Positions 1-10,037 of a stretch of DNA of 64,000 nucleotides are shown here, one piece after another. The position numbers and the translations under genes are program-made. Within the stretch, counting starts at the first letter, position 1; each line of letters starts with the position of its first letter. Source of the DNA: Acidimicrobiaceae bacterium (GTDB lineage Bacteria; Actinomycetota; Acidimicrobiia; Acidimicrobiales; RAAP-2). Below the pieces are notes generated by a model that saw only the letters and a program-made list of their open reading frames with translations, was not told the origin of the DNA and did not search any database. The stretch lies in NCBI GenBank assembly GCA_003160635.1, contig PMLV01000206.1, positions 1-64,000 of the forward strand. Direction: 5' to 3'.

Positions 1-100
1 ATAGGGGTGTGACACATCGACCGGGTGACCAGGCAATGGCCTGAAGAAGAAAAAGACGAGGCGCGGCCAAGGCGTGGTGGGCGCAAAAATGCCCTTCCGG

Positions 101-931
101 CTAGCGCTGCATCGACTCCGGCACGAGTCCCGAAAGGTCGATGCTGCCGGTCATGGCGGCACCCATCGTGCCGCCGTCGGCGATCAGATTCTCACCGGTG
201 ATGTAACTGGCCAACTTGGAGTTCAAGAAAATGAGGGGCCAGGCCTGCTCGTCCGGGGTCGAGTGCCGCCCGAGGGGAACGGGGAAACTGTCCATGAATT
301 CCTTGCCGTAGGCGGTCTCGAAGTCGGGCATCATCGGCGTGTCGGTAGGCCCCGGACTAATGCAGTTGACCCGTATGCCTTTGTCGGCGAGGACGTATGA
401 CGCCCAGAGTGTCCACACGATGATGGCCTCCTTCGACGGGCCGTACCCCCCGTCGATGTCTTCGGGGTGGGCCTCGCACCACGCCTTCGCCGCCTCGAAG
501 CCCGGAGTGGTGACGAGCGGCATCCACTTGCCGATATTCCCTAGGTAACCGGCCCCCGAGGTCGACGAGATGCTGGCGATGGCCGCCCCGGGCTTCATGC
601 GTTCCGAAACCAGATCGGCCAGGTGGCGCATGCCGACCAGATTGACCAGCATGACATCGAGGTCCGGGTACGCGGAACCGGGGAGCCCCGCGCAGTTGAA
701 CAACCCGTCGAAGGCACCTCCGATCTTTTCGACCGCCCCCGCCGTGGCTTCCGGATCGCGCAGGTCAACGGATTGGTAGCTCGCGACGTCGACGGGAGGC
801 TCTTTCAGGTCGAGCACATGGACCTCAGCACCCAGGTCGACGAGATGGCGCACCACGGCAGCGCCCATACCGGCACCGCCACCGCCGCTCACGATGGCCC
901 GGCTTCCCTCGTATCCCCATACAGATGTCAT
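101..931 (-). CDS. SDR-family oxidoreductase, 3-alpha-HSD / coniferyl-alcohol-dehydrogenase type
   Basis: A 276-residue NAD(P)-dependent alcohol/ketone oxidoreductase of the short-chain dehydrogenase family. The glycine-rich cofactor loop is SGGGGAGMGAA (residues 15-25), followed by NCAG (79-82), the catalytic serine in SISST (about 120-124) and YGPSK (Tyr163, Lys167). The long insert of about 40 residues between the Ser and Tyr motifs is typical of the 3-alpha-hydroxysteroid dehydrogenase / coniferyl alcohol dehydrogenase subgroup. The frame stays open far upstream, but the ATG at 931 is preferred because the Rossmann fold begins there and AGGAG lies about 8 bases before it. It is the last gene of the LivHM-LivG-dehydrogenase run, 128 bp behind the dehydrogenase, so it probably oxidises a hydroxy intermediate of the imported compound. 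The exact substrate cannot be read from the sequence. Confidence 0.85.
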   Translation of the reverse strand: MTSVWGYEGSRAIVSGGGGAGMGAAVVRHLVDLGAEVHVLDLKEPPVDVASYQSVDLRDPEATAGAVEKIGGAFDGLFNCAGLPGSAYPDLDVMLVNLVGMRHLADLVSERMKPGAAIASISSTSGAGYLGNIGKWMPLVTTPGFEAAKAWCEAHPEDIDGGYGPSKEAIIVWTLWASYVLADKGIRVNCISPGPTDTPMMPDFETAYGKEFMDSFPVPLGRHSTPDEQAWPLIFLNSKLASYITGENLIADGGTMGAAMTGSIDLSGLVPESMQR

Positions 932-1059
932 CAACGTCTCCTGTTCTCGCCTACCTCGAGTTGGTCTCGATGTGGACCTACCGATGGCGCGCCAAGCGCC
1001 GCGCGCGCCTGTCGCCCGCAGGGAACCAGGGCCTCGTGCACACGTGGTCCTCGGCTCTC

Positions 1060-2210
1060 TCATCGCGGCAGGCCCAATCCGTGTTCCCCCACGATGTTGC
1101 GATTGATATCGCTTGTGCCGCCCGCGATCGACATGGAGGGAGACATGGCCAGGTTCTTGGCCCAGGGCCCGGTCAGGGCCTCGGGACCGAGGATGCTCAT
1201 GGCCAGTTCGGCCATCTCCTGCGCGGCACGGGCCCAGGACAGTTTGGCCAGGCCACCCATGGTGGCGGAAGGCTGTCCACCCTGCTCGATCTTGGCCAAC
1301 TCCCGACTCGTGGAATAGCGAATGCAGGCGATGGCGGCGTAGAGGCGAGCCAGACGGTCCCTGTGCAGAGGGTTCGTGATGGGGCCGCGGCTGCGGGCGG
1401 CTCCGAGCAATTCGTCGAAGGTGGTACTCAGACTCAGATAGAGCCGGGCCACACCGGCCCGCTCGTGGCTGAGTGTGGTGACCGCGACGCGCCATCCCTC
1501 GTTGAGCTCTCCCAGCAGGGCGGAACATGGAACCCGCACGTCGTCAAAGAACAACTCGGCGAAAAGGTAGCCACCGGCCATCGTGCGGAGCGGTCGAACG
1601 GTGATGCCCGGCGTCGTCATGTCGACCAATAGGCAGCTGATCCCCTTGTGCTTCGGCGCGGCGGGGTCGGTGCGGACGTAGAGCTGGCACCAGTCGGCGT
1701 GGCTGCCCATGCTGTTCCACGTCTTTTGCCCGTTGACGACAAAGGTGTCCCCGTCGGGCCGCGCCGAGGTGCGCAGGGATGCGAGGTCAGAACCGGCGTC
1801 GGGCTCGGACATGCCTTGGGACCAGACTTCGTCCCCGCACAACATGGGTCGGAGGAAGCGTTCCTTCTGCTCCTCGCTGCCCACTGCCATGATGGCCGGC
1901 GCAATGTTGGAAACGCCGATGGTATTGATCGGGCCCGGCGCGCCGGCGCGTGACATCTCCTCGAGATACGCGAGCTGTTGCTGGACATCGGCGTCGCGCC
2001 CTCCGTAGCGCTCGGGCCACGAGGGCGCGGCCCAACCCGCTTCGGCGAGCCGGGCGTTCCAGGCCTTGAGCACATCGAGATGGTCCTCCCCGGCCGAGAC
2101 CGCCCGCTCGGCCTCGAGGACCTCAGCGGTGAGGTTCGCCGCCAACCATTCGACGAGATCGTCGCGAAACTTGGTGACCGCTGGGTCCTCTCGCGCAAAC
2201 ACGGGCCCGG

Positions 2211-2214
<4 letters not shown>
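1060..2214 (-). CDS. Acyl-CoA dehydrogenase, single-gene type
   Basis: A 384-residue flavoprotein of the acyl-CoA dehydrogenase family, which makes a 2,3-double bond in an acyl-CoA and passes electrons to ETF. The FAD/substrate motif MSEPDAGSDLA lies near residue 136 and NGQKTWNS near 161. The C-terminal loop reads AGGTSDINRN where classical enzymes have the catalytic Glu in an EGT motif. This AGGT form is seen in one subunit of heteromeric FadE enzymes of actinobacteria, so the base must be elsewhere or on a partner. No partner gene is adjacent, in contrast to the three pairs in this window. The start overlaps the LivG stop by 4 bp, so translation is probably coupled to the transporter genes. 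Confidence 0.88.
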
Positions 2215-3127
<913 letters not shown>

Positions 3128-3131
<4 letters not shown>

Positions 3132-5155
3132 GAACGGTCCCCGGCCACGGCGGTCTTGGCCGCTTTCGCACCCACCAGAAGGTCCTGCTCACCGGCCGGG
3201 AAGCCGTCTACCGGCTGATCGATTTCCGGAGTCCACGTGGGTCTCGATCTATTCCGCAGCTTGTCCCAGACCCAGAGCACCTGCCGTGCGTTCTCGGTCA
3301 TCACCCCATTGGGGAACTTCGCCACCTGGATGGCGCCCAAGCCGAAGAGAATCGGTGTGACTTGCCCGAAGGCACTGGGAAGGTAGACCAATGCGATCCC
3401 CGCCAAGAGGGTGGCCGACAGGCCCGCCATCAGTGCCGCCATGTTCGAGCGGATCCCGAGCGACACCAAAATGGCCAGCCACACCAGCCCTCCCAGCGTC
3501 GAGTAATTCGTCGGGAGGGCGCTCCCCAACGAGAGCGCGAACATCGCCCCGCCCACTCCGGCCACGAACGCGGCGATTCCCGCGACCAAGACCTTCATCT
3601 GCAACACGCTGATTCCCATCGTCTTGGAGCCCGGCGTGCTCCACCGCGCCGCGTTGAGGGCGAGTCCTGTGGTCGACCGTCGCAAATTGACGATAAGGAG
3701 CGATATGACCGCGAAGACGCCGAGGGTCAGGTACGTGAAGGCCTTCGTGCTGGAGGCAAACGAAGGAAGGTTGACGTTCACGCCGATTCCGAAGTTGACG
3801 AAAATCTGTTGAGAAAACACCAGGTCGTCGAAGAGCAGACCTACCGTCAAGGTGACGAGGGCAACGTAGAGATTGCCGAGCCGGATAGTGAGGGCGCCGA
3901 TGAGCACCCCGAAGGGCACGGCCACGAGTCCTCCGACGAGCACGCCGGCCATGACCGGCCAGCCATGATTCACCGCGAGCTGGGCCGCCGTCAGGGCTCC
4001 GATTCCGGCAAAGGTGGATTGGCAAAGCCAGATCATCCCGCCTTCGCCGGTCACGAGCGTGAACGACAGGAAAATGATCCCGAGGCTGATCCCTTCCCCG
4101 ATGAGGCCGACCCAGAACGCCGTCAGGATGAGCGGAAGGATGCAGACCAGTGCAAACCCCAGCACTGATATCTGCCAGCCGAACACCGCGGGAGGGCGGT
4201 CAGAGGTGGCGTCGGCCGGGAGGTCCCCTTGCGGCATGATGGCCCGGTCGAGGGCACCGCCGACCCCTTCGGATTCGTCGACACCGGTACCGCGCACCAT
4301 GTAGTACAGCAGGAAGATCGCCGTCACGATGAACGGTATTGCCGGCACGACGTCGGCGGACAGCGAGGTGGAGTTGGTGAAGAAGTACTGCACCAGTGCG
4401 CCGGCGATTCCCATGGAGAGCCCCACCGCCACCGCCACGGCCAGGCTGCGCAGCCGGGCCGCGATCACCGCAGCGAAGGCGGCGACCATCAGCAGGGTAA
4501 AGGGACCCGGGTCCAGCCCGATGGTCGGAGCGGCCAGTATCCCGGCGAGTCCCGCGAGCGCGGTGCTGACCGCCCACACGCCCAGGGACACGGTCTCCGG
4601 ATTGGTCCCCGAGAGGGACGTCATCGCCGGTGAATCCACCATGGCCCGCACCCGGAGGCCGATCTCGGTGTAGTGCAAGACGAGAGCCCCGACCACCACG
4701 ATCAAGGCCACGCAGCTGTACACGATGATCTGGTCCATCGTGACGGGGACCCCCAGAAATCTGAATACCCGGACCGGTTGGGGAGCGAGGCCGGGTGCAG
4801 CAAGGATCGTCTTGTTCCCGAAGATGAGCGTCGTGAGAGGGGGGATCCCAACCGAAACGCCGATGGTTGCCACCACTTTGATGAGTGGGCGTGCCAGCCT
4901 GAGTCGCCGGAAGAGGGCGAAGTACAAACCGATGCCTATCGCCGGCCCGGCGACGAGAATCGAGACGACGGCGGCGGGCAAAATCGCCCAGTGCTCCTGG
5001 CTGTTGAGGTAGTAGTAAAAGCGAGCCAACGCGTAGGCAATCGCGCCGAAGGCGAAGTTCAAAATTCCGGTCGACCGAAATGTAACCACCAGCCCGGATG
5101 CCGCGATCGCGTAAATCCCCCCGAGTACCAGGCCAGCGATCACATACTGCAGCAC
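3128..5155 (-). CDS. Fused LivH-LivM permease of a branched-chain-amino-acid-type ABC importer
   Basis: A 675-residue integral membrane protein in which the two permease subunits of a HAAT importer are joined. The LivH half runs from residue 1 to about 290 (it begins with the LivH hallmark of repeated small/hydrophobic residues and the VTFRSTGILNFAFGA segment). A polar linker of about 35 residues follows, and the LivM half runs from about 325 to 640 with many hydrophobic spans. The C-terminal 40 residues are polar and cytosolic; no ATPase is fused to it. It is the first gene of the run and sits 80 bp from the palindromic operator at 5235. The matching secreted binding protein is probably the one at 39796, some 35 kb away, controlled by the same motif. 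Confidence 0.9.
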
Positions 5156-5234
5156 CGCATCCCCCGATCCTGTCTGCTCGCCCGTAAGATCAATCGCTCA
5201 GTGACCGTTCACTCTAGAGGCAATATCGTCGCGT

Positions 5235-5250
5235 TTGGGCAAATGCCCAG
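5235..5250. promoter_or_regulatory. Palindromic operator, site 1
   Basis: TTGGGCAAATGCCCAG, with perfect arms TGGGCA/TGCCCA around AA. It lies between the divergent transporter run (start at 5155) and the dehydrogenase pair (start at 5404) and is placed to control both. It is one of ten good matches to a shared 16-bp motif in this window. Confidence 0.75.
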
Positions 5251-5403
5251 GCTCGCCGTCGAAACGCTACCCCAGACGACGCCGGCAGGTCCACCGGTCC
5301 GAACTTCGACGAGTCGAAGCGCGGCGAACACGGCGATTATGTAGGGTCCATGCGCGCCGGACGGGCGGCGGAGGGCACCCCGAGGTGCTCCGGAGCGAGA
5401 ACG

Positions 5404-6525
5404 ATGGAACTTGAACTCACGAGCGACCAGGAGCTTCTCAGGCAGACGACCGAACGATTCATTGCGGCGGCCTGCCCCCTGTCCATGGTGCGACAACTCG
5501 CCGACGGCGCGGGCGCTCTGCCCACCGACCATCTCAGGAGAGCGGCTGAGCTCGGGTGGTTCGCCTTACTCGTTCCAGAACAGCACGGTGGCGGAAGTGT
5601 CTCTGGTGAAGGAGTGCGCGACGTGGCGATTGTCGCCGAAGAGCGCGGTCGGGTTCTGCAGCCTGGCCCGTTCGTCTCGATGAATGTCGTCGCCGCCGCA
5701 TTGGCCGAAGCGGGCTCCGCGGCCCAACAAGCGTCGGTACTTCCCGCCATCTGCCGCGGCGAGGTCGTGGCAACGTGGGCCTTCGACGGAACCTCCGGAG
5801 GCACTTCCGATGCCGCCATCGCCGTCACCGAACGCGCCGAATGCTTCGAACTGTCGGGACGTGCTGCCGTGGTCCAGGACGGTGCAGAAGCGGACTGGTT
5901 TCTCGTGACGACCGGCGGCTGGGAAGGTGGCAGCCAGTTTCTGGTGGCGGGCGATACGCCGGGAATCACGGCGCGCACATTGGGGGGGCATGACGTCACG
6001 CAGCGATTGTCGTCGGTTCTTTTCGAGCACGTGGTGGTTCCTCGCTCGTCTCTCGTCGGCGCGCACCGGGACAGCGGTGAAATGGTCGAGCGCCAACTCC
6101 GGCTGGCCTGTCTCCTGACCATCGTCGAGACCGTCGGCGCTCTCGATGCGCTCTTCGAAATGACCCGCCGGTATGCCATCGACAGGATCGCCTTCGGTCG
6201 GCCAATCGGATCTTTTCAGGCAGTGAAGCACCAGTTGGCCGATATGAGCCTCTCCCTGGAGAGCGGCAAGGCCATTGCCTCTGACGCCGTCCGTGCTGTG
6301 CAGGAAGGGGATGCCGAGGCCGGACAGATCGTGAGCATGGCCAAATGGTGGGTGGGCGACACCGGAATAGACATCGCACAAGGCTGCTTTCAGGTATTCG
6401 GCGGGATCGGCTTCACGTGGGAGCACGACCTGCATCTGTTCCTGCGGCGGATCACCACGAACAGCATCCTCTTCGGCCAGCCCGACTGGCACCGCGAGCG
6501 GATCTGCCGGCTCAACGGCCTGTGA
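5404..6525 (+). CDS. Acyl-CoA dehydrogenase, short subunit of pair 1
   Basis: A 373-residue acyl-CoA dehydrogenase family protein. The frame is open from 5350, but the ATG at 5404 begins the conserved ELTSDQELLRQTTERF helix and has CGGAG upstream. Recognisable parts are LVPEQHGGGSVSG near residue 60, the arginine/FG helix RIAFGRPIGSFQAVKHQLADM region at about 262-280, and the C-terminal QVFGGIGFTWEHDLH. It ends shortly after that motif and lacks the EGT glutamate loop. Its partner follows after 10 bp. This arrangement matches alpha2-beta2 FadE enzymes such as ChsE1-ChsE2 of cholesterol side-chain oxidation, where FAD sites form between two unlike subunits. Control from the operator at 5235 is likely. 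Confidence 0.87.
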   Translation: MELELTSDQELLRQTTERFIAAACPLSMVRQLADGAGALPTDHLRRAAELGWFALLVPEQHGGGSVSGEGVRDVAIVAEERGRVLQPGPFVSMNVVAAALAEAGSAAQQASVLPAICRGEVVATWAFDGTSGGTSDAAIAVTERAECFELSGRAAVVQDGAEADWFLVTTGGWEGGSQFLVAGDTPGITARTLGGHDVTQRLSSVLFEHVVVPRSSLVGAHRDSGEMVERQLRLACLLTIVETVGALDALFEMTRRYAIDRIAFGRPIGSFQAVKHQLADMSLSLESGKAIASDAVRAVQEGDAEAGQIVSMAKWWVGDTGIDIAQGCFQVFGGIGFTWEHDLHLFLRRITTNSILFGQPDWHRERICRLNGL

Positions 6526-6535
6526 GGGGAGGGCG

Positions 6536-7804
6536 GTGAACGGTTCGACAACGGGGGACACCGATGAGAGGGAGGCGTACCGGCTCAGGATCCGGGCCTG
6601 GCTGGCCGACAACCTCAGCCCGCGGGATGCTCCAGCTCGGGTTCATGCGATCGACTACTACACGCCCGACGTTTTGGCGGCCAACCGGGCGCTGCAGCGC
6701 ACGCTCTTCGACGGTGGCTACGCCGGGATTTCCTGGCCTGCCGCGTACGGCGGCCAGGGGCTCGCGCCGGAGTTCGAATCGGTTTTTCTGGAGGAGGCCC
6801 TCGCGTACGTCACGCCGGACTTTGGTGTGCTGACCGCGACCACCTTCCACATCTGCGTCCCGACGATGCTGGCCCATGCCTCACCCGAATTCCTGCGTCG
6901 CTTCGTACCGATGGTGCTGGCCGGCGAGGCGCTCGTGTGCCAGTTCTTCTCGGAGCCCTCTTCGGGCTCCGACCTGGCCGGCGTCCGTACCCGGGCCACC
7001 AAGGATGGCGAGCAGTGGATTCTCAACGGCCAAAAGGTGTGGAGCACCTTTGCCCATTTGGCGGACTTCGGCATGTGCCTGGCCCGAACCGATTGGGAGG
7101 CCCCGAAACACAGGGGCCTGACGTGGTTCGTCGTCCCTTGCGCCTCGACCGGCCTCACGATCCGGCCCATCAAGCAGATAGGCGAGACATCCGAATTCTG
7201 CGAGGAGTTCTTCGACGACGTCGTCATACCCGGCGCCGATGTGATCGGAGGCGTCAACGAGGGCTGGACGGTCACCCAGACAATGCTGGTGTTCGAGCGC
7301 GGTGCCGGCCGTCCGGACGGCGGCGCAGCGGCGTCGGGTCCCGGCCCACTGGCTCCCGACATGGTGCAACTGGCGCACGCGTCCGGCCGTATCGAGGACC
7401 CCGTTGTCCGACAGAAGCTCGCCCGGGCCCACACCATCGATTACATCGGCAAGGTGCTGGGCTCCCGCATCGCGGAAATGGGACGTCTCGGCGCACTGGC
7501 CCCCGGGATGGCCGCGTACGGGAAGCTTTTCCGGGGGACGTACCTACCGATTCGAGCACGCATCGGGATGGAGATCGGCGGGGAAAGAGCCGCCACCTGG
7601 GACCTCGCCGACCCTCATGGTGCGGAAACCTCAACGGCGTACCTCAATGGGCGCGCCGCGTCGATTGCGGGCGGCACGAACGAGATGCAGCGGAACGCCA
7701 TCGCCGAGCGGGTCTTGGGCCTGCCGCGCGAACCGAGCTTCGATGCGAAGAAACCATTCAGTCAGGTCCTCCGCGAGGCCAACGATTGGAAGGGCACAAT
7801 CTGA
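6536..7804 (+). CDS. Acyl-CoA dehydrogenase, long subunit of pair 1
   Basis: A 422-residue acyl-CoA dehydrogenase family protein starting at GTG 6536 behind a strong GAGGGGAGGG ribosome site. It shows SEPSSGSDLAGVRTRA near residue 138, NGQKVWSTFAHLADFGMCLARTD shortly after (the usual FAD/substrate segment) and a C-terminal AGGTNEMQRN loop in place of the catalytic EGT. It ends in LGLPREPSFDAKKPFSQVL, a tail shared with the long subunits at 14574 and 35797. It follows the short subunit with 10 bp between them and converges on the SDR at 7844. The substrate is probably a bulky or branched acyl-CoA (inference from the heteromeric subclass). Confidence 0.88.
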   Translation: MNGSTTGDTDEREAYRLRIRAWLADNLSPRDAPARVHAIDYYTPDVLAANRALQRTLFDGGYAGISWPAAYGGQGLAPEFESVFLEEALAYVTPDFGVLTATTFHICVPTMLAHASPEFLRRFVPMVLAGEALVCQFFSEPSSGSDLAGVRTRATKDGEQWILNGQKVWSTFAHLADFGMCLARTDWEAPKHRGLTWFVVPCASTGLTIRPIKQIGETSEFCEEFFDDVVIPGADVIGGVNEGWTVTQTMLVFERGAGRPDGGAAASGPGPLAPDMVQLAHASGRIEDPVVRQKLARAHTIDYIGKVLGSRIAEMGRLGALAPGMAAYGKLFRGTYLPIRARIGMEIGGERAATWDLADPHGAETSTAYLNGRAASIAGGTNEMQRNAIAERVLGLPREPSFDAKKPFSQVLREANDWKGTI

Positions 7805-7843
7805 CGCGCGCAGTTCCCTCACTGGGGCGGGCTCGGGGCGCGC

Positions 7844-8764
7844 TCACGCCGAGGGGATCGCTCCAAAGAGGTCCGCATTGGGAGCGGCCCTCTCCAGGAG
7901 ATCGTCAACGATCGGACCGAGTTCGGCCGGATCCCATCGTTCGTCCTTCTCGGCCAAAGGGCCGGCGTGCCAGCCCTCGGCCACGCTTATCTGCCCGCCG
8001 CGGACGGAGAAGACCCGCCCGGTCACGTGGGCTGCCTCGGGGCATGACAGCCACACGACGAGTGGCGCGACATTCTCGGGGTCGGAGAAGTCGAATTGAC
8101 CCGGTGGGACCGGTACGTACGATCCGGGCTTCGCCTGCTCGGTCATACGAGTTCGGGCACCCGGATTGATGGCGTTCACGGTCACGCCGTACCGTGCCAA
8201 TTCGGTGGCTGCGATGAGAGTGAACCCCGCGATGCCGGCCTTCGCCGCACCGTAGTTGGCCTGGCCCACGTTGCCGTACATGCCGGCGGCTGACGTCGTG
8301 TTGATGATCCGGGCGTCGTTGGCCACTCCCTGCTTTGCTCGCTCACGCCAATACTCCGCCGCCCATCGAACCGTCGCGAACGTCCCACGAAGGTGAACCC
8401 TGATCACCGCATCCCATTCATCGATCGACATGTTCACCAACATGCGATCGCGCAGGATCCCCGCGTTATTGACAAGGATGTCGAGGCCGCCGAATGTGTC
8501 GATGGCCGAATGCACCAGCCGGCCCGCACCCTCCCAATCGGACACGTCATCCCCGTTGGCCACCGCCTGGCCCCCCTCCGCACGGATGAGGTCGACGACC
8601 TCGCCCGCCGGACCTTCCGATCTCCCCTCCCCGTCGACTTCGGCCCCCAGATCGTTCACCACGACCCTGGCCCCTTGGCGAGCCAAACCCAAGGCGTGAC
8701 CCCGACCGATGCCCCGACCGGCCCCGGTCACAATGGCGATTCGTCCCTCATTGATCCCTCCCAC
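7844..8764 (-). CDS. SDR-family 3-hydroxyacyl-CoA dehydrogenase-like protein
   Basis: A 306-residue SDR with TGAGRGIGRGHALGL near residue 12, NNAG, the serine in NTTSAAG and YGAAK. The long spacer after the first beta-alpha-beta (VVNDLGAEVDGEGRSEGPAGEVV) is typical of the dehydrogenase domain of peroxisomal multifunctional enzyme type 2 and bacterial relatives, which oxidise 3-hydroxyacyl-CoA. The GTG at 8764 is chosen: AAGGGA stands about 9 bases before it and the Rossmann strand starts a few residues in; the longer open frame upstream is antisense-like sequence inside the CoA-transferase. Its start overlaps the preceding CoA-transferase by 17 bp. It is the last gene of the 12-gene run. Confidence 0.85.
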   Translation of the reverse strand: MGGINEGRIAIVTGAGRGIGRGHALGLARQGARVVVNDLGAEVDGEGRSEGPAGEVVDLIRAEGGQAVANGDDVSDWEGAGRLVHSAIDTFGGLDILVNNAGILRDRMLVNMSIDEWDAVIRVHLRGTFATVRWAAEYWRERAKQGVANDARIINTTSAAGMYGNVGQANYGAAKAGIAGFTLIAATELARYGVTVNAINPGARTRMTEQAKPGSYVPVPPGQFDFSDPENVAPLVVWLSCPEAAHVTGRVFSVRGGQISVAEGWHAGPLAEKDERWDPAELGPIVDDLLERAAPNADLFGAIPSA

Positions 8765-10037
8765 TACCCGTCCCTTCTTCGATGTCGCCAACGGGGCGCG
8801 ATTGCCAGATGGCCCCGCCCTTTTCGAGGTCCCGGATATCGGTGTCCCCCAGGTGCAGCCACTCCACGAGCACCTGGCGCGTGTGCTCACCCATCCTCGA
8901 GCCACGGCGCGCTACCCGTCCCGGAGTTTTGCTGAGCCGATCGGGAGCCTCCGGGTATTCGACGGATCCGATGTCGGGATGCCATACGTCGACGAAACAA
9001 TTACGACTCCGATGTTGTGCATCGCGCCAGAGATCCTCACTGTTCTGGACGGGCGCAACGGCCAGACCGGCCCTCTGCAGTTTGAGGGTGACCTGGAACG
9101 GGGTGAGGGGGCGGACCCAGGCTCCGATGGCGTCGCGGAGGGCTTCGACGAGTGCAGGCGGCACATCGTCGCCCTTCACACTGTCGCTCTGCACACTTTT
9201 GCCCAGCCGTAGGTCGTCCCGCCCGAGATATTCGCACATGGTTTCCCAATCGCGTGCGTCCTCGAGCTCGATCGCCACCCATGCGTCGGCACCTTCGCAT
9301 CTGAAGACACCCGAGAGGAGTGCGCCCGGAACTTCGTTGGGTGCTGCGTTCCATTCCCGTCCATTCGCGAGAAAATCCAGATACAGCGGAGCCATGATCG
9401 TCGCACCGGCTTCCGTCTGCGCCATATCGATCAGCACTCCGGGTGCGCCCTTCTCCACGCTGGCCAATGCCGCCACGATTGCACTGGCCCCCTGAATGCC
9501 AGCCACGAAGTCGAAGTACGTGCCGTCCAGTGCCCACGCAGAGGTCAGACCCAGGTAGTTGTTGATGTTCGAGGCATAGGCCCGGAAGCCCGACAGGGGA
9601 CCGGACCTCCCGTAGCCCGAGATCGAAAGCATGACCAGCGCCGGATTGTGAGCCCTGAGCTCCTCGAAAGAACAGCCCCATGCCTCCATCTTGCCCGGGC
9701 CGAGGTTCTCGATGACCACGTCGGCTCGTCCGACCAGTGCTCGAAATATGGTGCGACCTTCCGGAACCTTCATGTCGATGCTCATACTTCGCATACTGCG
9801 CGTCAGCCCGGCGAACAACGCGGTGGTCCGAACCCCGGATGGCTCGAAGATCTCCCGTTGGAAGGGCGAGTCGAACGCGCGCAGCGCCTCTGGACGATCA
9901 CGCCACTCGATCTTGACGACGTCGGCTCCGAGCTCAGCGAGCAGAAGGGGACACACGTTGCCTGCAACAACGGTGCCGAACGAAAGGATACGGACCCCAC
10001 TGAGCAACGAGGACGGGGGAGAACTAGATGAGACCAT
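8748..10037 (-). CDS. Class III CoA-transferase (CaiB/BaiF), Asp-bearing member of pair A
   Basis: A 429-residue family III CoA-transferase. The family pattern is clear: GVRILSFGTVVAGNVCPLLLAELGADVVKIE at the N-terminus, then DVVIENLGPGKMEAWG, then GYGRSGPLSG. Counting from the conserved A-A-L segment, Asp176 (in YFDFVAG) falls at the position of the catalytic Asp of formyl-CoA transferase. The ATG at 10037 is used; it overlaps the end of the preceding CoA-transferase by 14 bp. The preceding gene is a paralogue that lacks this Asp, so the two may form a heteromer like BbsEF of toluene degradation (inference). Role: moving CoA from a thioester donor to the incoming acid. Confidence 0.86.
   Translation of the reverse strand: MVSSSSPPSSLLSGVRILSFGTVVAGNVCPLLLAELGADVVKIEWRDRPEALRAFDSPFQREIFEPSGVRTTALFAGLTRSMRSMSIDMKVPEGRTIFRALVGRADVVIENLGPGKMEAWGCSFEELRAHNPALVMLSISGYGRSGPLSGFRAYASNINNYLGLTSAWALDGTYFDFVAGIQGASAIVAALASVEKGAPGVLIDMAQTEAGATIMAPLYLDFLANGREWNAAPNEVPGALLSGVFRCEGADAWVAIELEDARDWETMCEYLGRDDLRLGKSVQSDSVKGDDVPPALVEALRDAIGAWVRPLTPFQVTLKLQRAGLAVAPVQNSEDLWRDAQHRSRNCFVDVWHPDIGSVEYPEAPDRLSKTPGRVARRGSRMGEHTRQVLVEWLHLGDTDIRDLEKGGAIWQSRPVGDIEEGTGSGRDQ

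Noticed and set aside
1-100. A gene at the left edge
   Set aside because: The first 100 bases hold no convincing frame with motifs; only the end of an intergenic region or of a gene outside the window is possible.
932-1528. Upstream extension of the first SDR frame
   Set aside because: The extra 199 codons overlap the dehydrogenase in another frame and carry no fold pattern; the Rossmann motif starts just after the ATG at 931.
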